Positions 26,467-37,424 are shown, counted from the stretch's first letter. The stretch is 64,000 nt of DNA from Aristaeella hokkaidonensis (GCF_018128945.1 NZ_CP068393.1:248001-312000); one strand, 5' to 3'. Numbers and translations: made by a program. Notes: generated from the sequence alone by a model not told the origin.

Positions 26467-27759
26467 ATGAAAAAGATCGGAAAATTCCTTTCTTCCATGC
26501 CATTTGCGATTACGCTGCTGGTGCTGCTGGCCGCGGCCTGCGCGTTCAGTTCCACTGTTTCACAGGGACAAGCATATGAATACTACGCAGCGCAGTATGG
26601 AGAGAGAACTGCCGGACTGATCCTGGCACTGCATCTGGACGACGCGTTTCACAGCTGGTGGTTTATCGGATTGAGCGTGTTTTTGTGCCTGAATCTGCTC
26701 TGCTGCAACCTGATCCGGCTGCCCGGACTGCTGAAACGGGTTCGCACCTTTGCAAAACCGGACGGCACCACTGCATCAAATGCCACGGCTGAAGCGGAAG
26801 GCACAGGGGATCCGCGTCGCCTGTTTGCGGCATTGCATATGCCGTCGGTTCGTGAAAGTGAGAACGGTCAGCTTTATGCGACCGGGAACCGGGCCGGATT
26901 CTGGGGTGCATGGGTTTGCCATCTGGGCATTCTTTTGCTGATCCTTGGGTTTGCACTGGGACAGATTACCATGAAACAATATACAGTCTATGCCCTGCCC
27001 GGACAAACAAAAGGGATGGACGATTCCGGATTGCAGGTGACGGTGGATGATCTTCAGATCCTGCGCGCGGAGAGCGGCGCAGTGCAGCAGTACACAGCTG
27101 AGCTGACTGTATTGGATCCTGTGAATCATACGGAGGAAAAAGGAACAACCGGTGTAAATGCGCCGGCGAATCTATACGGTTATAAATTCTTCCAGAATTC
27201 TGTGGGCTGGGGCGCTGACGTACGGGTGCTGAAAAACGGACAGGAACTGCAGAAGGAGGGACTTTGCGTCGGCGAGTTCTTCGCAATCTCAGACAAGCCG
27301 GAGCTGGTGATCTATTTTCCAGCATTTTATCCTGATTATTCAGGAGAACCGAAACAGAGTGATCCGTCTTTGCCGGTGAAGGATCCGGCGTACCTGTACC
27401 AGGTCTATTACCAGGGTCAGATTCTCGGCATGAATGTACTGAAAGCCGGGGAAGAACTGACAATTGACGAGTATACGGTGCTGTTTGAAAATCCAAGGAA
27501 CTATACGCTGCTGGCAGTTAAACGCGATGTTTTTACCTGGCTGGTGCTGCTGGGGGGCCTGGTTACACTGGCCGGCCTGGTGATGGCTTTCTGGCTGCAG
27601 CCGAGGGCTGTCTGCGCGGTGAAAGAAGGGGAAAACTGGCATGTGTTTGGCCGATGTCAAAAGGGAGGAGTCCTTTTCCGGGAGGAATTCCTGAAGGCGG
27701 CCGCGGAGACCGGATTTACCCCTTGCAAATCCTCAGATATTGAAGGAGATGATGCATGA
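26467..27759 (+). CDS. resB: ResB-like cytochrome c biogenesis protein
   Basis: 430 residues. It has the ResB/Ccs1 layout: two N-terminal membrane helices (about 10-30 and 62-82), a third near 155-172 (GILLLILGFALGQ), a large extracytoplasmic domain and a last helix near 355-380. With CcsA it forms the system II haem lyase, which moves haem out and links it to CxxCH motifs. The partner gene follows with a four-base overlap. The likely client is the pentaheme protein encoded just upstream, the only c-type cytochrome visible here. Confidence 0.85.
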   Translation: MKKIGKFLSSMPFAITLLVLLAAACAFSSTVSQGQAYEYYAAQYGERTAGLILALHLDDAFHSWWFIGLSVFLCLNLLCCNLIRLPGLLKRVRTFAKPDGTTASNATAEAEGTGDPRRLFAALHMPSVRESENGQLYATGNRAGFWGAWVCHLGILLLILGFALGQITMKQYTVYALPGQTKGMDDSGLQVTVDDLQILRAESGAVQQYTAELTVLDPVNHTEEKGTTGVNAPANLYGYKFFQNSVGWGADVRVLKNGQELQKEGLCVGEFFAISDKPELVIYFPAFYPDYSGEPKQSDPSLPVKDPAYLYQVYYQGQILGMNVLKAGEELTIDEYTVLFENPRNYTLLAVKRDVFTWLVLLGGLVTLAGLVMAFWLQPRAVCAVKEGENWHVFGRCQKGGVLFREEFLKAAAETGFTPCKSSDIEGDDA

Positions 27760-28574
27760 TGCTTCAGGCGGAAAACACGCTGTTCACAATTGTTGTGATT
27801 GGTTATTTTATCCTTACGGCCCTGAACTTCGCTTTTGTGATCCTGAAGAAGGACGCGCTGGCCAAAGTTGCATTCGGGATTCAGACGGGGATTTTCCTGC
27901 TGCATACTGCTGCGCTTGTGCTGCGGGGAATCGGCGCGGGGCACTGGCCGATGACGAACCAGTATGAGTTTGCCACCAGCTTTGCCTGGGCGCTTTGCCT
28001 GGTCAGCCTGGTTTTTATCCGGAAGTATCGCTTTCCGGTGCTGGGGGCTTTTTCTTCGCCGCTGATCCTGCTGATGATTGGCTATGCAGCCATGCAAAGC
28101 AGGGAAGTGAAGGAACTGATGCCTTCACTGCGTTCCAGCTGGCTGGCTTTTCATGTTTCCACGGCGATCATCGCATATGGATCTTTCGGGGTTGCCTTTG
28201 TCCTTTCCCTGATCTTCCTCTTCCGGGGAAGAATCAAGGGAGAAGGGTTCTGGGGACAGCACATTCCGCAGCCGGAAAAGCTGGATATGATCAGCTACCG
28301 GAGCGTATGCCTGGGAATGCTGTTTCTGACACTTACGATTCTGACCGGAGCAATCTGGGCTGAACAGGCCTGGGGCAGTTACTGGTCCTGGGATCCGAAG
28401 GAAACCTGGTCACTGGTGACCTGGATTATTTACGCGATTTACCTTCACCTGCGGATACGCAGAGGCTGGAGAGGGAAGGCCGCAGCCTGGTTTGCCGTGA
28501 TCGGCTTTATCTGTGTGATATTTACCTATATCGGTGTGAATACGTTCCTGCCGGGTATTCATAGTTATGCATAA
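27756..28574 (+). CDS. ccsA: CcsA/ResC-type cytochrome c haem lyase subunit
   Basis: 272 residues, about eight membrane helices. The haem-handling WWD-type motif is clear (WGSYWSWDPKETWSL), with conserved histidines in other helices (LLHTAAL, LAFHVST). ATG at 27756 follows AAGGAG and overlaps the resB stop. Together with ResB it should load haem on the NrfA part of the upstream chimera. Some CxxCK sites in other bacteria need a dedicated lyase (NrfEFG or CcsA1); here a single ResB/CcsA pair would have to handle haem 1 as well. That point is inferred. Confidence 0.92.
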   Translation: MMLQAENTLFTIVVIGYFILTALNFAFVILKKDALAKVAFGIQTGIFLLHTAALVLRGIGAGHWPMTNQYEFATSFAWALCLVSLVFIRKYRFPVLGAFSSPLILLMIGYAAMQSREVKELMPSLRSSWLAFHVSTAIIAYGSFGVAFVLSLIFLFRGRIKGEGFWGQHIPQPEKLDMISYRSVCLGMLFLTLTILTGAIWAEQAWGSYWSWDPKETWSLVTWIIYAIYLHLRIRRGWRGKAAAWFAVIGFICVIFTYIGVNTFLPGIHSYA

Positions 28575-28589
28575 TAAGGAGGAAAACCT

Positions 28590-29663
28590 GTGAGTTTCCA
28601 GACTATTGAGATCACGGCGGAGATGCCGGAGATCCGCCTGATGGGGCGGATGGACAAAACACACAAGCCGCTGGCACTGGACTGGACCGGGAGCGGGATA
28701 GAATTCCGCTTCCGCGGAACGGACGCCTGGGCAAAGCTGGAGGCGCCGGTTGCGTCCCCGATCATGTGGATGATTGTGCTGGCGGACGGGCAGCCGATTA
28801 CCCGCTTCCCGGTGGAACCGGGGATCCGGATGTATCCGCTGCTGCTGGGCCTGGAGGCGGAACAGGAACGGACGGTTACCCTGATGAAAGAAACCCAGTG
28901 CATGCCGGATCAGCCGGCGGCAACCGTGCTGCTTCACAGCCTGCGTATCGACGGGGAGTTGCTGGAACTGCCGGCGAAGAAACACAGGATCGAGTTCATC
29001 GGCGACAGCCTGACCAGCGGCGAAGGCGCGCTGGCGGCCCGGGACAACATGGAATGGGTGACACCCTGGTTTACAGCCCGGGGGAACTACTCCTGGTATG
29101 CCTGCGAAGCCCTGAACGCGGAGCGGAGCATCCTGTCCCAGAGCGGCTGGGGCGTATGCTGGGATTACCAGCATACGGAAAAGAACAACATGACCGACGC
29201 CTATGAATATACCGCCGGCGTGCTGCAGGGACCGGAAGCGGAAGCAAGGGGATGCCGGAAAGCCTGGGATTTCAGTTCCTGGCAGCCTGATATTGTCTGT
29301 ATCCGCCTGCTGACCAACGACAACAACGGTATGAACGAACGGCAGTCCTTTGAGGCGGACAGGGAAACGGCGATCCAGGGTGCTGTGAACCTGATCCGGA
29401 AGGTGAGGAAATATAACCCGGAAGCTCAAATTGTCTGGATCCTGCCCGGAACCGAATGTCACCCGGAACTGGCAGCAGAGGCTGTCCGCCGGGTGCAGGC
29501 GGAAGGTATGAAGGAAGTGTATTCCTTTGTGATGCCGGATTACGGCGAGGAAGAAACAGGCGCAAGATGGCACCCCAACGCGGAGTATAACCGGAAAGTC
29601 GGGACAATGCTGGGAGAATTCCTGAAAGAAATTCAGAATTACGAATTCAGAATTCAGAATTAA
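28590..29663 (+). CDS. SGNH/GDSL hydrolase, two-domain, probable carbohydrate esterase
   Basis: 357 residues from a GTG at 28590 after AAGGAGG. The N-terminal part (about 1-120) looks like a beta-rich accessory domain and the C-terminal part is an SGNH hydrolase: FIGDSLTSGEG (serine nucleophile near residue 138), an asparagine block (LLTNDNN) and RWHPN with the catalytic histidine near residue 330. This order resembles CE2-type acetyl esterases. No signal peptide is seen, so it may act in the cytoplasm. The last residues (EIQNYEFRIQN) are coded by a dispersed AT-rich repeat. It may be a passenger of the rnf-nrf transcript. Confidence 0.8.
   Translation: MSFQTIEITAEMPEIRLMGRMDKTHKPLALDWTGSGIEFRFRGTDAWAKLEAPVASPIMWMIVLADGQPITRFPVEPGIRMYPLLLGLEAEQERTVTLMKETQCMPDQPAATVLLHSLRIDGELLELPAKKHRIEFIGDSLTSGEGALAARDNMEWVTPWFTARGNYSWYACEALNAERSILSQSGWGVCWDYQHTEKNNMTDAYEYTAGVLQGPEAEARGCRKAWDFSSWQPDIVCIRLLTNDNNGMNERQSFEADRETAIQGAVNLIRKVRKYNPEAQIVWILPGTECHPELAAEAVRRVQAEGMKEVYSFVMPDYGEEETGARWHPNAEYNRKVGTMLGEFLKEIQNYEFRIQN
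29629..29662 (+). repeat. AT-rich microrepeat (ATTCAGAATT units), copy 1
   Basis: Repeated CAGAATT units at the end of the hydrolase gene. The stretch of about 34 bases matches 45447-45480 with one mismatch. It codes the last residues of the hydrolase. Confidence 0.7.
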
Positions 29664-29671
29664 TAGTTCCG

Positions 29672-29706
29672 GACAAAACATCCGTGTGATGACGGATGTT
29701 TTTGTC
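29672..29706 (+). terminator. Terminator of the rnf-nrf-ccs-hydrolase run
   Basis: ACAAAACATCCGT pairs with ACGGATGTTTTTGT around loop GTGATG, with a T-rich 3' arm. Confidence 0.8.
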
Positions 29707-29749
29707 TGAGCAACAGTTTTTTCTGTTCGGTATTTTTCCTGTACCTTCG

Positions 29750-29778
29750 TTGACTCACAGGGAAGGGAAACCTATAAT
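29750..29778 (+). promoter_or_regulatory. Promoter of the vorDBAC operon
   Basis: TTGACT at 29750-29755, 17-base spacer, TATAAT at 29773-29778. Confidence 0.85.
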
Positions 29779-29810
29779 AGGCTTAATCATTTTCTAAGGA
29801 GGCGGAAGTC

Positions 29811-30014
29811 ATGGCCAAGCTGACCATCGACCGTGAGACCTGCAAGGGCTGCGGCCTCTGTGCCGATGTCTGTCCCAAGCATCTGCTTGCGCTGAGCAAG
29901 GAGATCAACACCAAAGGATATCATCCCATCGGAATTACGGATCAGGAAGCCTGCATCGGCTGCGCGTTCTGCGCACGCATGTGCCCCGACGCCGTAATCA
30001 AAGTGGAGAAATAA
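29811..30014 (+). CDS. vorD: 2-oxoacid:ferredoxin oxidoreductase, ferredoxin-like delta subunit
   Basis: 67 residues with two [4Fe-4S] motifs, CKGCGLCADVCP and CIGCAFCARMCP. It should carry electrons from the thiamine-diphosphate site to free ferredoxin. AAGGAGG lies before the ATG. It leads a compact four-gene operon (delta, alpha, beta, gamma), the order common for VorDBAC/KorDABC enzymes of Clostridia. Confidence 0.9.
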   Translation: MAKLTIDRETCKGCGLCADVCPKHLLALSKEINTKGYHPIGITDQEACIGCAFCARMCPDAVIKVEK

Positions 30015-30030
30015 AGGAGGAAGCGAATCC

Positions 30031-31107
30031 ATGGGTGAAAAAATGCTCATGAAGGGAAATGAAGCCATCGCCGAAGCCGCGATCCAGGCAGGATGCCGCT
30101 TCTTCTTCGGCTATCCCATTACCCCTCAGAACCAGATCCCGGAATACATGTCCAAGCGGCTGCCAAAGATTGAAGGCGGCTGTTTCCTGCAGGCGGAGAG
30201 TGAAGTGGCCGCCATCAATATGGTCTACGGCGCGGCCGGCGCCGGAGCGAGGGTTATGACCTCTTCCTCCAGCCCGGGAATCTCCCTGAAGCAGGAAGGC
30301 ATCAGCTATATTGTAGGCGCGGAACTGCCCTGCGTTATCGTAAACATGGTGCGCGGCGGCCCCGGACTGGGTTCCATCCAGCCCGCCCAGAGCGACTACT
30401 ATCAGTCCACCCGCGGCGGCGGACACGGCGACTACCGGATGCTGGTGCTGGCTCCCTCTTCCGTCCAGGAAGCGGTGGAACTGACGCAGGAAGCATTTGA
30501 CCTGGCGGATAAGTACCGCAATCCCGTGCTGATCATGGGCGACGGCCTCATCGGCCAGATGATGGAGCCCGTGGAGATGCCGGAACGCAAGGAAAAGACG
30601 GACCTGCCCGAAAAGACCTGGGCGGCGACCGGCTGGACGCCGGACTGCGGCCGGGAACGGGCGATCATCAACTCCCTGTACATTGATCCCGCCGTGCTGG
30701 AAAAGCATGTAAACAAGCTGTACGCCAAGTACGCTGTTATGGAACAGACTGAATGCCGCTGGCAGGAAGAAATGACCGATGACGCGGATTACGTCATCGT
30801 CGCCTACGGCACCACCGCCCGTATTGCCCGCAGCGCTATGCGCAAGCTGCGCGACGAAGGCATCAAGGCCGGCCTGATCCGTCCCATCACCCTGTGGCCC
30901 TTCCCGGCGGCCCCGATTGCCAAGGCTGCTGAGCATGCCAAGGCCTTCCTGACCGTGGAAATGAGCATGGGTCAGATGGTGGACGACGTGAAGCTGGCGG
31001 TGGACGGTAAAAAGCCCGTGCACTTCTTCGGCCGCACCGGCGGTATTGTGCCGACGGTCCGGGAGATCATCACCCAGGTTGAAAATCTTGCCAAGGAGGG
31101 GAAATAA
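30031..31107 (+). CDS. vorB: 2-oxoacid:ferredoxin oxidoreductase, alpha subunit (VorB type)
   Basis: 358 residues with the alpha-subunit pattern: [14 protein letters not shown], the [14 protein letters not shown] motif, [13 protein letters not shown] and a C-terminal VEMSMGQMV block. It pairs with the TPP-binding beta subunit to oxidise a 2-oxoacid and CoA to acyl-CoA, carbon dioxide and reduced ferredoxin. The sequence is closest to the enzymes named for 3-methyl-2-oxobutanoate, but substrate preference in this family cannot be read reliably; 2-oxoglutarate or pyruvate remain possible. Confidence 0.88.
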   Translation: MGEKMLMKGNEAIAEAAIQAGCRFFFGYPITPQNQIPEYMSKRLPKIEGGCFLQAESEVAAINMVYGAAGAGARVMTSSSSPGISLKQEGISYIVGAELPCVIVNMVRGGPGLGSIQPAQSDYYQSTRGGGHGDYRMLVLAPSSVQEAVELTQEAFDLADKYRNPVLIMGDGLIGQMMEPVEMPERKEKTDLPEKTWAATGWTPDCGRERAIINSLYIDPAVLEKHVNKLYAKYAVMEQTECRWQEEMTDDADYVIVAYGTTARIARSAMRKLRDEGIKAGLIRPITLWPFPAAPIAKAAEHAKAFLTVEMSMGQMVDDVKLAVDGKKPVHFFGRTGGIVPTVREIITQVENLAKEGK

Positions 31108-31109
31108 GC

Positions 31110-31847
31110 ATGGCTGTTGTGTATGAAAAAACAAAGCTGCTGACCGACAAGCCGCTGCATTATTGCCCCGGCTGCACCCACGGTATCATCCATCGCCTGG
31201 TGGCGGAAGCCATTGACGAACTGGGTATCCAGGGAAAGACCATCGGTATTGCACCGGTTGGCTGCGCCGTGTTTGCCTATGACTATTTCAACTGTGACAT
31301 GATGGAAGCCGCTCACGGCCGCGCTCCGGCTGTGGCCACCGGCTGCAAGCGGGTCAACCCGAACAACATCGTGTTTACCTATCAGGGAGACGGCGACCTT
31401 GCCTCCATCGGCGCGGCGGAAATCACCCACGCTGCGACCCGCGGCGAGAATATCACCGTAATCTTCGTCAACAATGCCATTTATGGCATGACCGGCGGCC
31501 AGATGGCGCCCACCACCCTGCCGGGCCAGGTGACCACCACCTCTCCCTACGGCCGGGATCCCAAGCTGTGCGGCTATCCCATCCGGGTCAGCGAAATGCT
31601 GGCAACCCTGGACGGCCCCGCCTACATCTCCCGCGTATCCGTGCATGACGTGAAGCACATCATGGAAGCCAAGAAGTCCATCAAAAAGGCATTCGAAATG
31701 CAGATTGCCGGCAAGGGCTTCTCCCTGGTGGAAGTGCTGTCTGCCTGCCCCACCAACTGGGGAATGACGCCCCAGGAGGCGCTGAAATGGGTGGAAGCCA
31801 ACATGATTCCCCAGTACCCGCTGGGTGTGAAAAAGGAGGTTGAGTGA
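31110..31847 (+). CDS. vorA: 2-oxoacid:ferredoxin oxidoreductase, TPP-binding beta subunit
   Basis: 245 residues. The N-terminal [14 protein letters not shown] holds the conserved CPGC, and the TPP/Mg motif is GDGDLASIG followed by [16 protein letters not shown]. It binds thiamine diphosphate and does the decarboxylation. It starts three bases after vorB. Confidence 0.92.
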   Translation: MAVVYEKTKLLTDKPLHYCPGCTHGIIHRLVAEAIDELGIQGKTIGIAPVGCAVFAYDYFNCDMMEAAHGRAPAVATGCKRVNPNNIVFTYQGDGDLASIGAAEITHAATRGENITVIFVNNAIYGMTGGQMAPTTLPGQVTTTSPYGRDPKLCGYPIRVSEMLATLDGPAYISRVSVHDVKHIMEAKKSIKKAFEMQIAGKGFSLVEVLSACPTNWGMTPQEALKWVEANMIPQYPLGVKKEVE

Positions 31848-31850
31848 TTC

Positions 31851-32387
31851 ATGGAAGCTCAATTTCTGATTGCAGGTTTCGGCGGACAGGGCGTGCTGCT
31901 GATCGGCCAGCTGCTGGCCAAGGCTGCCATGCACGAGGGGATGAACGTTTCCTGGATGCCTTCCTACGGCCCGGAAATGCGCGGCGGCGAAGCCAACTGC
32001 GCCGTGGTAATCTCCGATGAACCCATCGGTTCTCCGCTGGTGACGGAAATCCCGATCGCCGTGATTATGAACAAGCCCAGCATGATCAAGTTCACTCCTG
32101 CCATGGAGAAGGGCGGCATCATGCTGTACAACTCCTCCCTGATCGATATCACCCCCGACCGGGATGATATCACCGCGATTCCCGTGGATTGCAACGGCAT
32201 TGCGGAACAGCTGGGCAACAGCCGGACCGCCAACATGGTCATGCTTGGCGCGATCCTGGAGAAGACCGGCGTAGTCAGCATCGACTCCGCCATGGAAGCA
32301 CTGAAGGCCACCTTCGGCCCGAAAAAGGAGCACCTGCTGCCCATCAACCGGCAGGCCATGGAAAAGGGCGCCGAAGCCGTTAAATAA
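31851..32387 (+). CDS. vorC: 2-oxoacid:ferredoxin oxidoreductase, gamma subunit
   Basis: 178 residues with the gamma-subunit signature GFGGQGVLLIGQLLA near the N-terminus and SYGPEMRGGEANC. This subunit completes the CoA-binding part of the complex. GGAGG near the end of vorA serves its ATG. A strong terminator follows at 32399-32433. Confidence 0.92.
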   Translation: MEAQFLIAGFGGQGVLLIGQLLAKAAMHEGMNVSWMPSYGPEMRGGEANCAVVISDEPIGSPLVTEIPIAVIMNKPSMIKFTPAMEKGGIMLYNSSLIDITPDRDDITAIPVDCNGIAEQLGNSRTANMVMLGAILEKTGVVSIDSAMEALKATFGPKKEHLLPINRQAMEKGAEAVK

Positions 32388-32398
32388 CCCTTGTAATG

Positions 32399-32433
32399 AA
32401 AGCAGCCCGCAGCAATATGCAGCGGGCTGCTTT
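32399..32433 (+). terminator. Terminator of vorDBAC
   Basis: 12-bp stem AAAGCAGCCCGC/GCGGGCTGCTTT with an 11-base loop, followed by further T-rich sequence. Confidence 0.85.
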
Positions 32434-32448
32434 GCGTTTCTGCCCGCA

Positions 32449-32477
32449 TTGACAACGGGTGGGAAGTATGAGAAAAT
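32449..32477 (+). promoter_or_regulatory. Probable promoter of leucine-rich-repeat gene 2
   Basis: TTGACA at 32449-32454, 17-base spacer, GAAAAT at 32472-32477. Confidence 0.5.
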
Positions 32478-32565
32478 TTCTTTTTGTCCGGGAACTTCGC
32501 AATCCGTAAACAGCAAGGTTCTGCCGGCTCCGAAGAAGAAAACTGTCAGAGGGGAAGAAAACAGT

Positions 32566-33606
32566 ATGCATATGATCAAGCGCTTTATCCTGTGCACGGT
32601 TCTTGCGGCACTGTGCCTGATTTCAACGCAGTGTTTTGCCGAAACAAAGTCCTTTTCTTCAGTGAAATCCGCGATTGAATATGTTACCGCCAACCAGCCG
32701 ACTGAGCTGACGCTGGAAAAGAATAAGTTCAAGCCCACGGACCTGCTGAAAATCAAGAACGCGATGCCGGAAAACTCCGTTTTCCATTTCACGACAGCCT
32801 GGGGAAAAGTCACATTCTCCGATGACGTGGAGGATCTTGACCTGAAGCCCAAGGACGCAGGGGTGACCATTGATGAGCTGCGGGCGATCGTCCAGCTCTG
32901 CCCCAACCTGAAAAGCGTCGATAACTCCAATAAGACGAATCCGTCCAACAAGGATATGATTCCGCTGATCGAGGAGTATCCGGATATCCATTTTGACTGG
33001 AAAATCAACCTGGGCAAGGGACATTATGTCTCCTCCAAAGCTACCGTTTATTCAACAATGAACCGGATCGGTTCCGGGAAAGAACTGAATTCCAGCAACC
33101 TGGAACTGCTGAAATACTGCCCCAGCCTGAAGGCGCTCGATATCGGACACAATAACGTGACCGCCCTGGACTTCCTGCAGTATGTACCTGACCTGGAACT
33201 GCTGATTATTGCGGACAACGAGGTGACCGATATTACGCCCATCGGACAGCTGAAGCACCTGAAATACGCGGAACTGTTCAAGAATTCCTTCAGCGATTTG
33301 TCCGCGCTGGCCAACTGCACGGAACTGCTGGACCTGAACATCACCTGGTGTCCTGTGACCGATCTTTCCCCGCTGGATGACATCCAGACGCTGGAACGCT
33401 TCTGGGCGAATATGATGCGCAAACTGCCTGAGGAGCAGATCGGCCGCTTCCGGGAGAAACATCCCAATACCGAGTCGTATTTTTATCCTTCTCACGCCGC
33501 GACGGTGGACGGATGGCGGGATCATCCCCGCTACAAGCATTATATCTGGTGTTTTAAGAACCATCAGTGGATCCCGTTTGATGAACCGCTGCCGACCAAG
33601 AAATAA
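32566..33606 (+). CDS. Secreted leucine-rich-repeat protein, paralogue 2
   Basis: 346 residues from the ATG at 32566, nine bases after AGGGGAAG; an upstream in-frame ATG would overlap the promoter. A signal peptide covers about 1-25 (ending QCFAE). Leucine-rich repeats lie at about 175-290, for example LKALDIGHNNVTALDFL and TDITPIGQLKHLKYAELF. It shares these blocks and a His/Trp-containing C-terminal motif (GWRDHP; GWVRHP in paralogue 1) with the protein at 10352-11317. The N-terminal domain differs and is unrecognised. Likely a surface binding protein. Confidence 0.8.
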   Translation: MHMIKRFILCTVLAALCLISTQCFAETKSFSSVKSAIEYVTANQPTELTLEKNKFKPTDLLKIKNAMPENSVFHFTTAWGKVTFSDDVEDLDLKPKDAGVTIDELRAIVQLCPNLKSVDNSNKTNPSNKDMIPLIEEYPDIHFDWKINLGKGHYVSSKATVYSTMNRIGSGKELNSSNLELLKYCPSLKALDIGHNNVTALDFLQYVPDLELLIIADNEVTDITPIGQLKHLKYAELFKNSFSDLSALANCTELLDLNITWCPVTDLSPLDDIQTLERFWANMMRKLPEEQIGRFREKHPNTESYFYPSHAATVDGWRDHPRYKHYIWCFKNHQWIPFDEPLPTKK

Positions 33607-33699
33607 AGGCGGTTTACTGCCTGATCCGGATAATGCAGGAACGCTTTGGAAATGGACTTCCGTCCATGGTACAAAACGTATATTGGCCATGCTTCAACA

Positions 33700-33728
33700 T
33701 TGACTTTTTGGCCGGTTTCCTGTATCGT
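33700..33728 (+). promoter_or_regulatory. Probable gpmI promoter
   Basis: TTGACT at 33700-33705, 17-base spacer, TATCGT at 33723-33728. The rest of the 33607-33805 gap shows nothing else recognisable. Confidence 0.5.
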
Positions 33729-33805
33729 TTATAGGGTTAGACTATTCCCGCTCCGGCTTGTCCGGAAAGGGATTCCTAATATCTGTTACAGGAGGAAATT
33801 CCGAT

Positions 33806-35386
<1,581 letters not shown>

Positions 35387-35393
35387 AAACACG

Positions 35394-35420
35394 GACAGCC
35401 GGGCCGATTGCCCGGCTGTC
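35394..35420 (+). terminator. Hairpin after gpmI
   Basis: 11-bp stem GACAGCCGGGC/GCCCGGCTGTC with loop CGATT; the T run is short and broken (ATTCTGT). Confidence 0.6.
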
Positions 35421-35456
35421 ATTCTGTCAGAAAAGAAATGATTGGGAGTGAATCCG

Positions 35457-36449
35457 GTGAACCTGTATACATCCCCTGTGCCTCGCAGGGAAGGACCGGT
35501 ATTTGACCGCCAGGCCCGGCTGCGGACCGAAGCTCCGGTATTTGTAATCGGCGCGGTTAACATGGACCTGGCCGGGACACCAACGAATCCGCTGCGCGAG
35601 GGAGATTCCAATCCCGGGCGGATTACCCTGACTCCCGGCGGCGTGGGCAGGAACATCGCAGAAAACCTGTGCCTGCTGGGAAGAAAGGTTTCCCTGATTA
35701 CCATCATGGGGGAGGATCCCTATGCGGGAATGATCCGGGAACACTGCCTGAAGGCCGGCATTGACCTGCAGTACAGCTTTACGGAGCCCCGGGAAAACAC
35801 CTCAGCCTACCTGTGCATCAACGGCCAGGACGGCGACCTGAACGTGGCCGTATCGGACATGTCCATCTGTGACAAGCTGACGCCGGACAAGCTGGAGCCC
35901 CTGCTGCCGGTGCTGAACCACGGAAGTATGGTGATCGCTGACGCGAACCTGCCGGAGGAAACGCTGGCGTGGCTCGCGAAACATATTACTGTACCGATGG
36001 CGGCGGATCCGGTGTCCGTATCCAAGGCAGCACGCCTGAAACCGCTGCTTTCCCGCCTGACGCTGCTGAAACCCAATGTGCCGGAAGCGGAACTGCTGAC
36101 GGGCATGATCATCGGCGGAGACGCGGACCTGCCGAAGGCAGCAGACGCGCTGCACCGGCTGGGCGTTCAGCGGGTCTATATTTCCCTGGGAGGTAAAGGC
36201 GTATGGGCGGATGACGCCCGGGAGGGCGGTGTGCTGCTGCCCTGTATTCCGGGTCCGGTGGTGAATTCCTCCGGCTGCGGGGACGCCTTTGTGGCGGCAG
36301 CGGCTGACGCCTACCTGAGCGGCCTGAATACCATGCAGGCAGCAGACCGGGCGCTGGCGGCATCCGCCATCTGCGCGGAGGATTCCGCGGCAGTCAGCCC
36401 GAAATTAAGTAATAAAGCAATTGATCTGAAACTGGGTCTTTCAATGTGA
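35457..36449 (+). CDS. psuK: PfkB-family kinase, probable pseudouridine kinase
   Basis: 330 residues. The GTG at 35457 is eight bases after GGGAG; two earlier start codons lie inside or before that site. PfkB motifs: GAVNMDL and GGVGRNIAENL near the N-terminus (substrate-binding region), and the C-terminal signature NSSGCGDAFVAA with the catalytic aspartate. It is directly followed by psuG, and psuK-psuG pairs are standard. The kinase phosphorylates pseudouridine to its 5'-phosphate for the glycosidase. The assignment within PfkB rests mainly on that neighbour. Confidence 0.85.
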   Translation: MNLYTSPVPRREGPVFDRQARLRTEAPVFVIGAVNMDLAGTPTNPLREGDSNPGRITLTPGGVGRNIAENLCLLGRKVSLITIMGEDPYAGMIREHCLKAGIDLQYSFTEPRENTSAYLCINGQDGDLNVAVSDMSICDKLTPDKLEPLLPVLNHGSMVIADANLPEETLAWLAKHITVPMAADPVSVSKAARLKPLLSRLTLLKPNVPEAELLTGMIIGGDADLPKAADALHRLGVQRVYISLGGKGVWADDAREGGVLLPCIPGPVVNSSGCGDAFVAAAADAYLSGLNTMQAADRALAASAICAEDSAAVSPKLSNKAIDLKLGLSM

Positions 36450-36464
36450 AAAGGAGCATTCGTT

Positions 36465-37382
36465 ATGAATCTGAGCAAATATCTGTCCGTATCCCCTGAA
36501 GTGCAGGAAGCACTGGCGGCCAACAAGCCTGTTGTTGCCCTGGAGTCCACGATTATCTCCCACGGTATGCCTTATCCCCAGAACGTGGAGACGGCGCTGA
36601 ACGTAGAGAAGATCATCCGGGAAAACGGCGCCGTGCCTGCGACTATTGCCATTATCCAGGGGAAAATTACCGTGGGCTGCACCCCGGAACAGATTGAATA
36701 CCTGGGTAAGAAGGGCTTGGCTGTCACCAAGGCCAGCCGCCGTGACCTGCCGGTGCTGCTGATGCGCGGCGAGGACGGCGCAACCACCGTGACCACCACC
36801 ATGATCGGCGCTGCCCTGGCGGGCATCCGGGTGTTTGCCACCGGCGGTATCGGCGGCGTGCACCGCGGAGCCGAAACCACCATGGATATTTCCGCTGACC
36901 TGGAAGAGCTGGCACAGACTCCTGTGATGGTGATCTGCGCAGGCGCCAAGAGCATCCTGGACCTGGGACTGACCCTGGAATACCTGGAGACACACGGCGT
37001 ACCGGTGATTGGCTACGGCACTGAAGAGCTGCCCGCCTTCTATACCCGTTCCTCCGGCTTCAAGGTAGACTACCGGCTGGACACCCCCAAGGAAGTGGCG
37101 GATGCTTTCAAAGTGAAGCTGGACTGCGGCCTGCAGGGCGGCATGCTGGTGACCAATCCGATTCCGGAAGAATACTCCATGGATCCGGACTACATCAACA
37201 AAAACATCGATGAAGCCATTGCTGAATGCGAAAAGCTGGGTATTCACGGGAAACAGACCACGCCTTACCTGCTGGACAAGATCCAGAAGCTGACCGGCGG
37301 CGATTCCCTGAAGGCAAACATCCAGCTGGTTTTCAACAACGCAAGGCTGGGTGCGAAGATCGCAAAGGCCCTGTGCGAATAA
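36465..37382 (+). CDS. psuG: Pseudouridine-5'-phosphate glycosidase
   Basis: 305 residues, normal length. It splits pseudouridine 5'-phosphate into uracil and ribose 5-phosphate, a step of RNA-nucleoside salvage. Conserved blocks are clear: VALESTIISHGMPYPQN at the N-terminus, ATGGIGGVHRGAE and the C-terminal block with GKQTTPYLLDKI. AAGGAG lies before the ATG. The ribose 5-phosphate released could feed the Prs enzyme coded at 8943-10160. Confidence 0.96.
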   Translation: MNLSKYLSVSPEVQEALAANKPVVALESTIISHGMPYPQNVETALNVEKIIRENGAVPATIAIIQGKITVGCTPEQIEYLGKKGLAVTKASRRDLPVLLMRGEDGATTVTTTMIGAALAGIRVFATGGIGGVHRGAETTMDISADLEELAQTPVMVICAGAKSILDLGLTLEYLETHGVPVIGYGTEELPAFYTRSSGFKVDYRLDTPKEVADAFKVKLDCGLQGGMLVTNPIPEEYSMDPDYINKNIDEAIAECEKLGIHGKQTTPYLLDKIQKLTGGDSLKANIQLVFNNARLGAKIAKALCE

Positions 37383-37424
37383 CAGGAGACAACCCGGCAA
37401 AAGAACCGAAAGGGGAGAGGTTCC

